Shown here in pieces: positions 26,887 through 38,280 of a DNA stretch of 64,000 nt. Position 1 is the stretch's first letter. Each line of letters starts with the position of its first letter. The stretch is taken from the NCBI RefSeq assembly GCF_029784155.1, contig NC_073692.1:374732813-374796812 (forward strand), given 5' to 3'. The DNA comes from Uranotaenia lowii. Lineage: Eukaryota > Arthropoda > Insecta > Diptera > Culicidae. A program made the translations under genes and the position numbers. The notes beneath the pieces are model-generated. The model saw nothing but the letters and a program-made list of their open reading frames with translations, ran no database searches and was not told the DNA's origin.

Positions 26887-27983
26887 TTAACCCCGAGCGA
26901 ACGGACTGGCGGCGTTGGTCTGCAGGAAGTAAACTCCGCTGGCGGTGCCAATGTTGGCCGGTTCTCCTCCCATGTTCCGGTTCGGTCCACTCGAGACGCA
27001 GTTCTGGTTCACAATCTGGCCGTAGTTGGCACACTGGACCGAGACGAAACGGCTTGGGGCGGTACGAACGGATTCGGCAAAGAATTCCCAGGCACGTCCA
27101 TGAGCGCAAGCACCGGACAGATCAACACCGCAACCCGGCTGTGAACGACCCCAGTTGGGATAGAACGAGGCCTGTCCGATGGGCTGATCGAAACCGAGAA
27201 GTCCGGCATTGGTGTGGATGATTTCAACGTAACGGGCATCTCCGGGAGCAACGCGCTCCGCCGGGCGATCCATCGAGAACAGAGGCAGAGCAGGGTCCAG
27301 AGCAATGACAGCTTGGATAAGACCACGGGTAACACGCTTTCCAGCAATTCCAGCGGTGTGACCACCAAGACTGTGTCCAACGACGTAAACGTTGGTGAAG
27401 GCCAGTCCTTGAACGTTCAAGAAGTCAATGAATCGAGCAACGGTCAGACCAACAGCGTCGATGTGGTTCCGAGACGTGACGTAGTTGGGGTTCTGAGCAC
27501 CAACTCCCCAATCGACGGTGATAACGTTGATATCGGCACGATCCAGATAGGCATTACGAATCACGACATTGACATCGGAGTTTCCGTTGTTGTTCCAGCC
27601 GTGGATGATGAAACGGGTCTGACGAGCAGGACTCCAGAACTGGCCCAGGGAAGCTGCATTACCCAGCTGGATGACGTGGCCGGTAGCGCGGTTCTGACGG
27701 GTGAACAGACGGAAGATGGTCTGAGTAGCGGCATCGAACATCGGAGCCGGCTCGTCTTGTCCATTCAAACCATAGGGATCGGTATTGACCAAGTGCAGAT
27801 GTCCATTGCTGTCCGGAACCAGAGACCATTGCTCCGATGCTTCACGGGGCATGTGCTCCTCACCAAGCTCTTCATCAACTGGGATGTGCTCCAAACCTTC
27901 CTCCTCATTAGGAATGTGTTCCGAACCAATTTCCTCATTTGGCATGTGCTCCATGCCAACTTCCTCAACCGGAAGGGCAGCCG
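26887..27983 (-). CDS. Lipase coding exon 2 (mature enzyme)
   Basis: Acceptor TTTGTTCTAG on the minus strand. It encodes residue 14 (last two bases) to 378 and the TAA stop, with the whole catalytic domain in one exon. A 257-codon antisense frame (27214-27987) is a codon-usage shadow. Confidence 0.93.
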
Positions 27984-28088
27984 CTAGAACAAATAACACA
28001 TGTCGTTAGAACATCCCCCTAAACTTCAGCCGGAAGAGATCTACTTACCCAAAGCGACTGCCAGCAGAGTTACCAAAAGCACCTTCAT
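26887..28088 (-). CDS. Secreted pancreatic-lipase-family enzyme (short-lid neutral lipase or phospholipase A1-like)
   Basis: Predicted 378-residue secreted alpha/beta hydrolase of the animal lipase family, cleaving acyl esters of glycerolipids. Two exons: 28088-28049 and 27983-26887, with a 65-bp intron (GTAAGT...TTCTAG). The first exon supplies a signal peptide (MKVLLVTLLAVALAAA). Residues 23-60 hold four acidic EH(M/I)P repeats. The catalytic domain follows from about residue 65: IHGW oxyanion region (140-143), GHSLGG nucleophile elbow with Ser218, ALDPALP with Asp243, and CAHGRAWEFFAES with His308. The triad is complete. The lid between CGVD and SGAC is very short, as in insect neutral lipases and phospholipases A1, so phospholipase activity is possible. 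Insect yolk-protein relatives lose the triad, which argues for a true enzyme here. The TATA box, initiator and GATA sites upstream suggest a gut-type digestive gene (inference). Confidence 0.92.
27844..27957 (-). repeat. In-frame repeat coding for the lipase EH(M/I)P region
   Basis: Four diverged units of about 30 bp encode GMEHMPNEEI, GSEHIPNEEE, GLEHIPVDEEL and GEEHMPREAS, starting at residues 23, 33, 43 and 54. His, Glu and Pro dominate. The region lies after the signal peptide and before the catalytic domain, where a propeptide would sit. Confidence 0.8.
28049..28088 (-). CDS. Lipase coding exon 1 (signal peptide)
   Basis: Forty bases: 13 codons plus one base. The donor is G|GTAAGT. The split codon joins G with CG to give Ala14. 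An in-frame ATG inside the intron (27999) would yield a protein lacking the signal peptide and is not preferred. Confidence 0.88.
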
Positions 28089-28102
28089 TTTCAGCACCTT
28101 AC

Positions 28103-28141
28103 AACTGAATCAGCCGTTTTCAGACCCGAATCCATTAAATA
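28103..28141 (-). promoter_or_regulatory. Lipase core promoter (TATA box and initiator)
   Basis: On the minus strand, TATTTAA (28141-28135) is followed about 33-35 bases later by TCAGTT (28108-28103), matching the insect initiator. The resulting 5' UTR is about 18 bases. Confidence 0.6.
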
Positions 28142-28155
28142 GATTCACGGGGGGC

Positions 28156-28182
28156 TATCGATAATCTAACAATAATCTTATC
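28156..28182 (-). promoter_or_regulatory. GATA-motif cluster upstream of the lipase
   Basis: Three GATA cores lie within 27 bp: CTATCGATAATC (28155-28166, both strands) and CTTATC (28177-28182, GATAAG on the minus strand), 50-75 bases upstream of the start site. GATA factors drive many insect midgut genes (established knowledge); use here is inferred. Confidence 0.45.
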
Positions 28183-28850
28183 GATTGATGGTTCATAAAT
28201 AACATAACCCAATCATGACCTCGTCTCGTGAATGTGATGTTTTTAAAATGCACGTGTGATATCATCCTTTTGGGTTGCAAATCAAATTTTAAATCTCTCC
28301 AACCCTTTATAGCTAAAATGCAATGAGCAATCCTCCCAATACGGGGTAGATAAACCCTGAAAAAGAAACAAACCAAATGGACTCTCTGGGTTATCCCAAG
28401 CAGTTTCAGAACTTTGCTACCTAATTGATAAGCAAGTCGGATCGAACGATTGTGAGTACATTATTTTGATTATTTGCGTGACGTTATTTTGCCATTTGCA
28501 AGCGACCGAAATTTAATCTGGGATTGAACTTTTGATTTCGTTACAAGTTCTGATACCTGAATGACCAATTCATGGACAACTGATCTTATATTGAGCTTAA
28601 CTTCTTTGAATTTGTCAATTTCTGGAATAAAAATAATATTTATAAAGACTTTTTAACCTTTGGAGGTATTTATTCCGAATATTGGCACTAAAAATAAGCT
28701 ACTATTGCTTTCGGAAGAAGTTTGCCTCCAGTCTCCAATTTCTAAGAGTTAAAAAGAATTTTACCAACAGCTTATTCAAAATGAATGTGGAATTATATCT
28801 AAGGCCGAAAGTTATCTCAAACAATGCTTCTTGCTGCGCTCATGAAGGTA
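28183..28850. other. Intergenic spacer between the lipase promoter and the satellite
   Basis: AT-rich, no gene. A 67-codon plus frame (28682-28885) runs into the first satellite unit and is not considered real. There is no decay of the satellite into this spacer: the change at about 28851 is abrupt. Confidence 0.6.
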
Positions 28851-31800
28851 GGGATTCTGAGCTTAATTTGGGATCACAACTTTAAAATGCGATTTCTGGC
28901 CTTTAGAAGCACTTTTTGGGGGTTCTGAGCTTAATTTGGGATCACAACTTTAAAATGCGTTTTCTGGCCTTCAGAAGCACTTTTTGGGGATTCTGAGCTT
29001 AATTTGGGATCACAACTTTAAAATGCGATTTCTGGCCTTTAGAAGCACTTTTTGGCGATTCTGAGCTTAATTTGGGATCACAACTTTAAAATGCGTTTTC
29101 TGGCCTCTAGAAGCACTTTTTGGGGATTCTGAGCTTAATTTGGGATCACAACTTTAAAATGCGTTTTCTGGCCTTTAGAAGCGTCTTTTAGGGATGCTGA
29201 GCTTAATTTGGGATCACAACTTTAAAATGCGATTTCTGGCCTTTAGAAGCACTTTTTGGGGATTCTGAGCTTAATTTGGGATCACAACTTTAAAATGTGT
29301 TTTCTGGCCTTTAGAAGCGTATTTCCGGGATTCTGAGCTTAATTTGGGATCAAAACTTTAAAATGCGTTTTCTGACCTTTAGAAGCACTTTTTGGGGATT
29401 CTGAGCTTAATTTGGGATCCAACTTTAAAATGCGTTTTCTGGCCTCTAGAAGCACTTTTTGAGGATTCGGAGCTTAATTTGGGATCACAACTTTAAAATG
29501 CGTTTTCTGGCCTTTAGAAGCCGTTTTTCGGGATTCTGAGCTTAATTTGGGATCAAAACTTTAAAATGCGTTTTCTGGCCTTTAGAAGCACTTTTTGGGG
29601 ATTCTGAGTTTAATTTGGGATCACAACTTTAAAATGCGTTTTCTGGCCTTTAGAAGCCGTTTTTCGGGATTCTGAGCTTAATTTGGGATCACAACTTTAA
29701 AATGCGTTTTCTGGCCTTTAGAAGCCGTTTTTCGGGATTCTGAGCTTAATTTGGGATCACAACTTTAAAATGCGTTTTCTGGCCTTTAGAAGCACTTTTT
29801 GGGGATTCTGAGTTTAATTTGGGATCACAACTTTAAAATGCGTTTTCTGGCCTTTAGAAGCCGTTTTTCGGGATTCTGAGCTTAATTTGGGATCACAACT
29901 TTAAAATGCGTTTTCTGGCCTTTAGAAGCCGTTTTTCGGGATTCTGAGCTTAATTTGGGATCACAACTTTAAAATGCGTTTTCTGGCCTTTAGAAGCACT
30001 TTTTGGGGATTCTGAGCTTAATTTGGGATCAAAACTTTAAAATGCGTTTTCTGGCCTTTAGAAGCGTATTTTGGGGATTCTGAGCTTAATTTGGGATCAC
30101 AACTTTAAAATGCGTTTTCTGGCCTTTAGAAGCACTTTTCCGGGATTCTGAGCTTAATTTGGGATCAAAACTTTAAAATGCGTTTTCTTGCCTTTAGAAG
30201 CACTTTTTGGGAATTCTGAGCTTAATTTGGGATCACAACTTTAAAATGCGTTTTCTGGCCTTTAGAAGCACTTTTTGGGGATTCTGAGCTAAATCTGGGA
30301 TCACAACTTTAAAATGCGATTTCTGGCCTTTAGAAGCACTTTTTGGGGATTCTGAGCTTAATTTGGGATCACAACTTTAAAATGCGTTTTCTGGCCTTTA
30401 GAAGCCGTTTTTCGGGATTCTGAGCTTAATTTGGGATCACAACTTTAAAATGCGTTTTCTGGCCTTTAGAAGCCGTTTTTCGGGATTCTGAGCTTAATTT
30501 GGGATCACAACTTTAAAATGCGTTTTCTGGCCTTTAGAAGCCGTTTTTCGGGATTCTGAGCTTAATTTGGGATCACAACTTTAAAATGCGTTTTCTGGCC
30601 TTTAGAAGCCGTTTTTCGGGATTCTGAGCTTAATTTGGGATCACAACTTTAAAATGCGTTTTCTGGCCTTTAGAAGCGTATTTTGGGGATTCTGAGCTTA
30701 GTTTGGGATCACAACTTTAAAATGCGTTTTCTGGCCTTTAGAAGCACTTTTCCGGGATTCTGAGCTTAATTTGGGATCAAAACTTTAAAATGCGTTTTCT
30801 TGCCTTTAGAAGCACTTTTTGGGAATTCTGAGCTTAATTTGGGATCACAACTTTAAAATGCGTTTTCTGGCCTTTAGAAGCACTTTTTGGGGATTCTGAG
30901 CTAAATCTGGGATCACAACTTTAAAATGCGTTTTCTGGCCTTTAGAAGCCGTTTTTCGGGATTCTGAGCTTAATTTGGGATCACAACTTTAAAATGCGTT
31001 TTCTGGCCTTTAGAAGCCGTTTTTCGGGATTCTGAGCTTAATTTGGGATCACAACTTTAAAATGCGTTTTCTGGCCTTTAGAAGCCGTTTTTCGGGATTC
31101 TGAGCTTAATTTGGGATCACAACTTTAAAATGCGTTTTCTGGCCTTTAGAAGCCGTTTTTCGGGATTCTGAGCTTAATTTGGGATCACAACTTTAAAATG
31201 CGTTTTCTGGCCTTTAGAAGCGTATTTTGGGGATTCTGAGCTTAATTTGGGATCACAACTTTAAAATGCGTTTTCTGGCCTTTAGAAGCACTTTTCCGGG
31301 ATTCTGAGCTTAATTTGGGATCAAAACTTTAAAATGCGTTTTCTTGCCTTTAGAAGCACTTTTTGGGAATTCTGAGCTTAATTTGGGATCACAACTTTAA
31401 AATGCGTTTTCTGGCCTTTAGAAGCACTTTTTGGGGATTCTGAGCTAAATCTGGGATCACAACTTTAAAATGCGATTTCTGGCCTTTAGAAGCACTTTTT
31501 GGGGATTCTGAGCTTAATTTGGGATCACAACTTTAAAATGCGTTTTCTGGCCTTTAGAAGCCGTTTTTCGGGATTCTGAGCTTAATTTGGGATCACAACT
31601 TTAAAATGCGTTTTCTGGCCTTTAGAAGCCGTTTTTCGGGATTCTGAGCTTAATTTGGGATCACAACTTTAAAATGCGTTTTCTGGCCTTTAGAAGCCGT
31701 TTTTCGGGATTCTGAGCTTAATTTGGGATCACAACTTTAAAATGCGTTTTCTGGCCTTTAGAAGCGTATTTTGGGGATTCTGAGCTTAGTTTGGGATCAC

Positions 31801-34800
31801 AACTTTAAAATGCGTTTTCTGGCCTTTCGAAGCACTTTTTCGGGATTCTGAGCTAAATTTGGGATCAAAACTTTAAAATGCGTTTTCTGGCCTTTAGAAG
31901 CCGTTTTCGGGATTCTGAGCTTAATTTGGGATCACAACTTTAAAATGCGTTTTCTGGTCTTTAGAAGCGTATTTTGGGGATTCTGAGCTTAATTTGGGAT
32001 CCAACTTTAAAATGCGTTTTCTGGCCTCTAGAAGCACTTTTTGAGGATTCTGAGCTTAATTTGGGATCACAACTTTAAAATGCGTTTTCTGGCCTTTAGA
32101 AGCCGTTTTTCGGGATTCTGAGCTTAATTTGGGATCACAACTTTAAAATGCGTTTTCTGGCCTTTAGAAGCACTTTTTGGGGATTCTGAGCTTAATTTGG
32201 GATCACAACTTTAAAATGCGTTTTCTGGCCTTTAGAAGCGTATTTTGGGGATTCTGAGCTTAGTTTGGGATCACAACTTTAAAATGCGTTTTCTGGCCTT
32301 TCGAAGCACTTTTTTGGGATTCTGAGCTAAATTTGGGATCAAAACTTTAAAATGCGTTTTCTGGCCTTTAGAAGCCGTTTTCGGGATTCTGAGCTTAATT
32401 TGGGATCACAACTTTAAAATGCGTTTTCTGGCCTTTAGAAGCCGTTTTTCGGGATTCTGAGCTTAATTTGAGATCACAACTTTAAAATGCGTTTTCTGGC
32501 CTTTAGAAGCACTTTTTGGGGATTCTGAGTTTAATTTGGGATCACAACTTTAAAATGCGTTTTCTGGCCTTTAGAAGCCGTTTTTCGGGATTCTGAGCTT
32601 AATTTGGGATCACAACTTTAAAATGCGTTTTCTGGCCTTTAGAAGCCGTTTTTCGGGATTCTGAGCTTAATTTGGGATCACAACTTTAAAATGCGTTTTC
32701 TGGCCTTTAGAAGCACTTTTTGGGGATTCTGAGTTTAATTTGGGATCACAACTTTAAAATGCGTTTTCTGGCCTTTAGAAGCCGTTTTTCGGGATTCTGA
32801 GCTTAATTTGGGATCACAACTTTAAAATGCGTTTTCTGGCCTTTAGAAGCCGTTTTTCGGGATTCTGAGCTTAATTTGGGATCACAACTTTAAAATGCGT
32901 TTTCTGGCCTCTAGAAGCACTTTTTGGGGATTCTGAGTTTAATTTGGGATCACAACTTTAAAATGCGTTTTCTGGCCTTTAGAAGCGTATTTTGGGGATT
33001 CTGAGCTTAATTTGGGATCACAACTTTAAAATGCGTTTTCTGGCCTTTAGAAGCACTTTTTGGGGATTCTGAGTTTAATTTGGGATCACAACTTTAAAAT
33101 GCGTTTTCTGGCCTTTAGAAGCCGTTTTTCGGGATTCTGAGCTTAATTTGGGATCACAACTTTAAAATGCGTTTTCTGGCCTTTAGAAGCCGTTTTTCGG
33201 GATTCTGAGCTTAATTTGGGATCACAACTTTAAAATGCGTTTTCTGGCCTTTAGAAGCACTTTTTGGGGATTCTGAGTTTAATTTGGGATCACAACTTTA
33301 AAATGCGTTTTCTGGCCTTTAGAAGCCGTTTTTCGGGATTCTGAGCTTAATTTGGGATCACAACTTTAAAATGCGTTTTCTGGCCTCTAGAAGCACTTTT
33401 TGGGGATTCTGAGTTTAATTTGGAATCACAACTTTAAAATGCGTTTTCTGGCCTTTAGAAGCCGTTTTTCGGGATTCTGAGCTTAATTTGGGATCACAAC
33501 TTTAAAATGCGTTTTCTGGCCTTTAGAAGCACTTTTTGGGGATTCTGAGTTTAATTTGGGATCACAACTTTAAAATGCGTTTTCTGGCCTTTAGAAGCCG
33601 TTTTTCGGGATTCTGAGCTTAATTTGGGATCACAACTTTAAAATGCGTTTTCTGGCCTTTAGAAGCCGTTTTTCGGGATTCTGAGCTTAATTTGGGATCA
33701 CAACTTTAAAATGCGTTTTCTGGCCTTTAGAAGCACTTTTTGGGGATTCTGAGCTTAATTTGGGATCAAAACTTTAAAATGCGTTTTCTGGCCTTTAGAA
33801 GCGTATTTTGGGGATTCTGAGCTTAATTTGGGATCACAACTTTAGAATGCGTTTTCTGGCCTTTAGAAGCACTTTTCCGGGATTCTGAGCTTAATTTGGG
33901 ATCAAAACTTTAAAATGCGTTTTCTTGCCTTTAGAAGCACTTTTTGGGAATTCTGAGCTTAATTTGGGATCACAACTTTAAAATGCGTTTTCTGGCCTTT
34001 AGAAGCACTTTTTGGGGATTCTGAGCTAAATCTGAGATCACAACTTTAAAATGCGATTTCTGGCCTTTAGAAGCACTTTTTGGGGATTCTGAGCTTAATT
34101 TGGGATCACAACTTTAAAATGCGTTTTCTGGCCTTTAGAAGCCGTTTTTCGGGATTCTGAGCTTAATTTGGGATCACAACTTTTAAATGCGTTTTCTGGC
34201 CTTTAGAAGCCGTTTTTCGGGATTCTGAGCTTAATTTGGGATCACAACTTTAAAATGCGTTTTCTGGCCTTTAGAAGCGTATTTTGGGGATTCTGAGCTT
34301 AGTTTGGGATCACAACTTTAAAATGCGTTTTCTGGCCTTTCGAAGCACTTTTTCGGGATTCTGAGCTTAATTTGGGATCAAAACTTTAAAATGCGTTTTC
34401 TGGCCTTTAGAAGCGTATTTTGGGGATTCTGAGCTTAATTTGGGATCCAACTTTAAAATGCGTTTTCTGGCCTCTAGAAGCACTTTTTGAGGATTCTGAG
34501 CTTAGTTTGGGATCACAACTTTAAAATGCGTTTTCTGGCCTTTAGAAGCCGTTTTTCGGGATTCTGAGCTTAATTTGGGATCACAACTTTAAAATGCGTT
34601 TTCTGGCCTTTAGAAGCGTATTTTGGGGATTCTGAGCTTAGTTTGGGATCACAACTTTAAAATGCGTTTTCTGGCCTTTCGAAGCACTTTTTCGGGATTC
34701 TGAGCTTAATTTGGGATCACAACTTTAAAATGCGTTTTCTGGTCTTTAGAAGCGTATTTTGGGGATTCTGAGCTTAATTTGGGATCCAACTTTAAAATGC

Positions 34801-36673
34801 GTTTTCTGGCCTCTAGAAGCACTTTTTGAGGATTCTGAGCTTAATTTGGGATCACAACTTTAAAATGCGTTTTCTGGCCTTTAGAAGCCGTTTTTCGGGA
34901 TTCTGAGCTTAATTTGGGATCACAACTTTAAAATGCGTTTTCTGGCCTTTAGAAGCACTTTTTGGGGATTCTGAGCTTAATTTGGGATCACAACTTTAAA
35001 ATGCGTTTTCTGGCCTTTAGAAGCGTATTTTGGGGATTCTGAGCTTAGTTTGGGATCACAACTTTAAAATGCGTTTTCTGGCCTTTCGAAGCACTTTTTC
35101 GGGATTCTGAGCTAAATTTGGGATCAAAACTTTAAAATGCGTTTTCTGGCCTTTAGAAGCCGTTTTCGGGATTCTGAGCTTAATTTGGGATCACAACTTT
35201 AAAATGCGTTTTCTGGCCTTTAGAAGCCGTTTTTCGGGATTCTGAGCTTAATTTGAGATCACAACTTTAAAATGCGTTTTCTGGCCTTTAGAAGCACTTT
35301 TTGGGGATTCTGAGTTTAATTTGGGATCACAACTTTAAAATGCGTTTTCTGGCCTTTAGAAGCCGTTTTTCGGGATTCTGAGCTTAATTTGGGATCACAA
35401 CTTTAAAATGCGTTTTCTGGCCTTTAGAAGCCGTTTTTCGGGATTCTGAGCTTAATTTGGGATCACAACTTTAAAATGCGTTTTCTGGCCTTTAGAAGCA
35501 CTTTTTGGGGATTCTGAGTTTAATTTGGGATCACAACTTTAAAATGCGTTTTCTGGCCTTTAGAAGCCGTTTTTCGGGATTCTGAGCTTAATTTGGGATC
35601 ACAACTTTAAAATGCGTTTTCTGGCCTTTAGAAGCCGTTTTTCGGGATTCTGAGCTTAATTTGGGATCACAACTTTAAAATGCGTTTTCTGGCCTCTAGA
35701 AGCACTTTTTGGGGATTCTGAGTTTAATTTGGGATCACAACTTTAAAATGCGTTTTCTGGCCTTTAGAAGCGTATTTTGGGGATTCTGAGCTTAATTTGG
35801 GATCACAACTTTAAAATGCGTTTTCTGGCCTTTAGAAGCACTTTTTGGGGATTCTGAGTTTAATTTGGGATCACAACTTTAAAATGCGTTTTCTGGCCTT
35901 TAGAAGCCGTTTTTCGGGATTCTGAGCTTAATTTGGGATCACAACTTTAAAATGCGTTTTCTGGCCTTTAGAAGCCGTTTTTCGGGATTCTGAGCTTAAT
36001 TTGGGATCACAACTTTAAAATGCGTTTTCTGGCCTCTAGAAGCACTTTTTGGGGATTCTGAGTTTAATTTGGGATCACAACTTTAAAATGCGTTTTCTGG
36101 CCTTTAGAAGCCGTTTTTCGGGATTCTGAGCTTAATTTGGGATCACAACTTTAAAATGCGTTTTCTGGCCTTTAGAAGCACTTTTTGGGGATTCTGAGTT
36201 TAATTTGGGATCACAACTTTAAAATGCGTTTTCTGGCCTTTAGAAGCCGTTTTTCGGGATTCTGAGCTTAATTTGGGATCACAACTTTAAAATGCGTTTT
36301 CTGGCCTTTAGAAGCCGTTTTTCGGGATTCTGAGCTTAATTTGGGATCACAACTTTAAAATGCGTTTTCTGGCCTTTAGAAGCACTTTTTGGGGATTCTG
36401 AGCTTAATTTGGGATCAAAACTTTAAAATGCGTTTTCTGGCCTTTAGAAGCGTATTTTGGGGATTCTGAGCTTAATTTGGGATCACAACTTTAGAATGCG
36501 TTTTCTGGCCTTTAGAAGCACTTTTCCGGGATTCTGAGCTTAATTTGGGATCAAAACTTTAAAATGCGTTTTCTTGCCTTTAGAAGCACTTTTTGGGAAT
36601 TCTGAGCTTAATTTGGGATCACAACTTTAAAATGCGTTTTCTGGCCTTTAGAAGCACTTTTTGGGGATTCTGA

Positions 36674-38280
36674 GCTAAATCTGGGATCACAACTTTAAAA
36701 TGCGATTTCTGGCCTTTAGAAGCACTTTTTGGGGATTCTGAGCTTAATTTGGGATCACAACTTTAAAATGCGTTTTCTGGCCTTTAGAAGCCGTTTTTCG
36801 GGATTCTGAGCTTAATTTGGGATCACAACTTTAAAATGCGTTTTCTGGCCTTTAGAAGCCGTTTTTCGGGATTCTGAGCTTAATTTGGGATCACAACTTT
36901 AAAATGCGTTTTCTGGCCTTTAGAAGCCGTTTTTCGGGATTAATTTGGGATCACAACTTTAAAATGCGTTTTCTGGCCTTTAGAAGCCGTTTTTCGGGAT
37001 TCTGAGCTTAATTTGGGATCACAACTTTAAAATGCGTTTTCTGGCCTTTCGAAGCACTTTTTCGGGATTCTGAGCTAAATTTGGGATCAAAACTTTAAAA
37101 TGCGTTTTCTGGCCTTTAGAAGCCGTTTTCGGGATTCTGAGCTTAATTTGGGATCACAACTTTAAAATGCGTTTTCTGGCCTTTAGAAGCCGTTTTTCGG
37201 GATTCTGAGCTTAATTTGGGATCACAACTTTAAAATGCGTTTTCTGGCCTTTAGAAGCACTTTTTGGGGATTCTGAGTTTAATTTGGGATCACAACTTTA
37301 AAATGCGTTTTCTGGCCTTTAGAAGCCGTTTTTCGGGATTCTGAGCTTAATTTGGGATCACAACTTTAAAATGCGTTTTCTGGCCTTTAGAAGCCGTTTT
37401 TCGGGATTCTGAGCTTAATTTGGGATCACAACTTTAAAATGCGTTTTCTGGCCTTTAGAAGCACTTTTTGGGGATTCTGAGCTAAATCTGGGATCACAAC
37501 TTTAAAATGCGATTTCTGGCCTTTAGAAGCACTTTTTGGGGATTCTGAGCTTAATTTGGGATCACAACTTTAAAATGCGTTTTCTGGCCTTTAGAAGCCG
37601 TTTTTCGGGATTCTGAGCTTAATTTGGGATCACAACTTTAAAATGCGTTTTCTGGCCTTTAGAAGCCGTTTTTCGGGATTCTGAGCTTAATTTGGGATCA
37701 CAACTTTAAAATGCGTTTTCTGGCCTTTAGAAGCCGTTTTTCGGGATTAATTTGGGATCACAACTTTAAAATGCGTTTTCTGGCCTTTAGAAGCCGTTTT
37801 TCGGGATTCTGAGCTTAATTTGGGATCACAACTTTAAAATGCGTTTTCTGGCCTTTCGAAGCACTTTTTCGGGATTCTGAGCTAAATTTGGGATCAAAAC
37901 TTTAAAATGCGTTTTCTGGCCTTTAGAAGCCGTTTTCGGGATTCTGAGCTTAATTTGGGATCACAACTTTAAAATGCGTTTTCTGGCCTTTAGAAGCCGT
38001 TTTTCGGGATTCTGAGCTTAATTTGGGATCACAACTTTAAAATGCGTTTTCTGGCCTTTAGAAGCACTTTTTGGGGATTCTGAGTTTAATTTGGGATCAC
38101 AACTTTAAAATGCGTTTTCTGGCCTTTAGAAGCCGTTTTTCGGGATTCTGAGCTTAATTTGGGATCACAACTTTAAAATGCGTTTTCTGGCCTTTAGAAG
38201 CCGTTTTTCGGGATTCTGAGCTTAATTTGGGATCACAACTTTAAAATGCGTTTTCTGGCCTTTAGAAGCACTTTTTGGGG
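36674..38280 (+). repeat. 807-bp higher-order block in two tandem copies
   Basis: Two rare markers recur at the same spacing: GCTAAATCTG at 36674 and 37481, and the 8-bp deletion CGGGATTAATTTGGG at 36935 and 37742. Both are exactly 807 bp apart, which equals twelve units minus the 8-bp deletion and one single-base deletion. This shows duplication of a 12-unit block. Confidence 0.85.

Noticed and set aside
27214..27987. 257-codon plus frame opposite the lipase
   Set aside because: Antisense shadow caused by codon bias. The minus strand has signal peptide, triad and splice sites.
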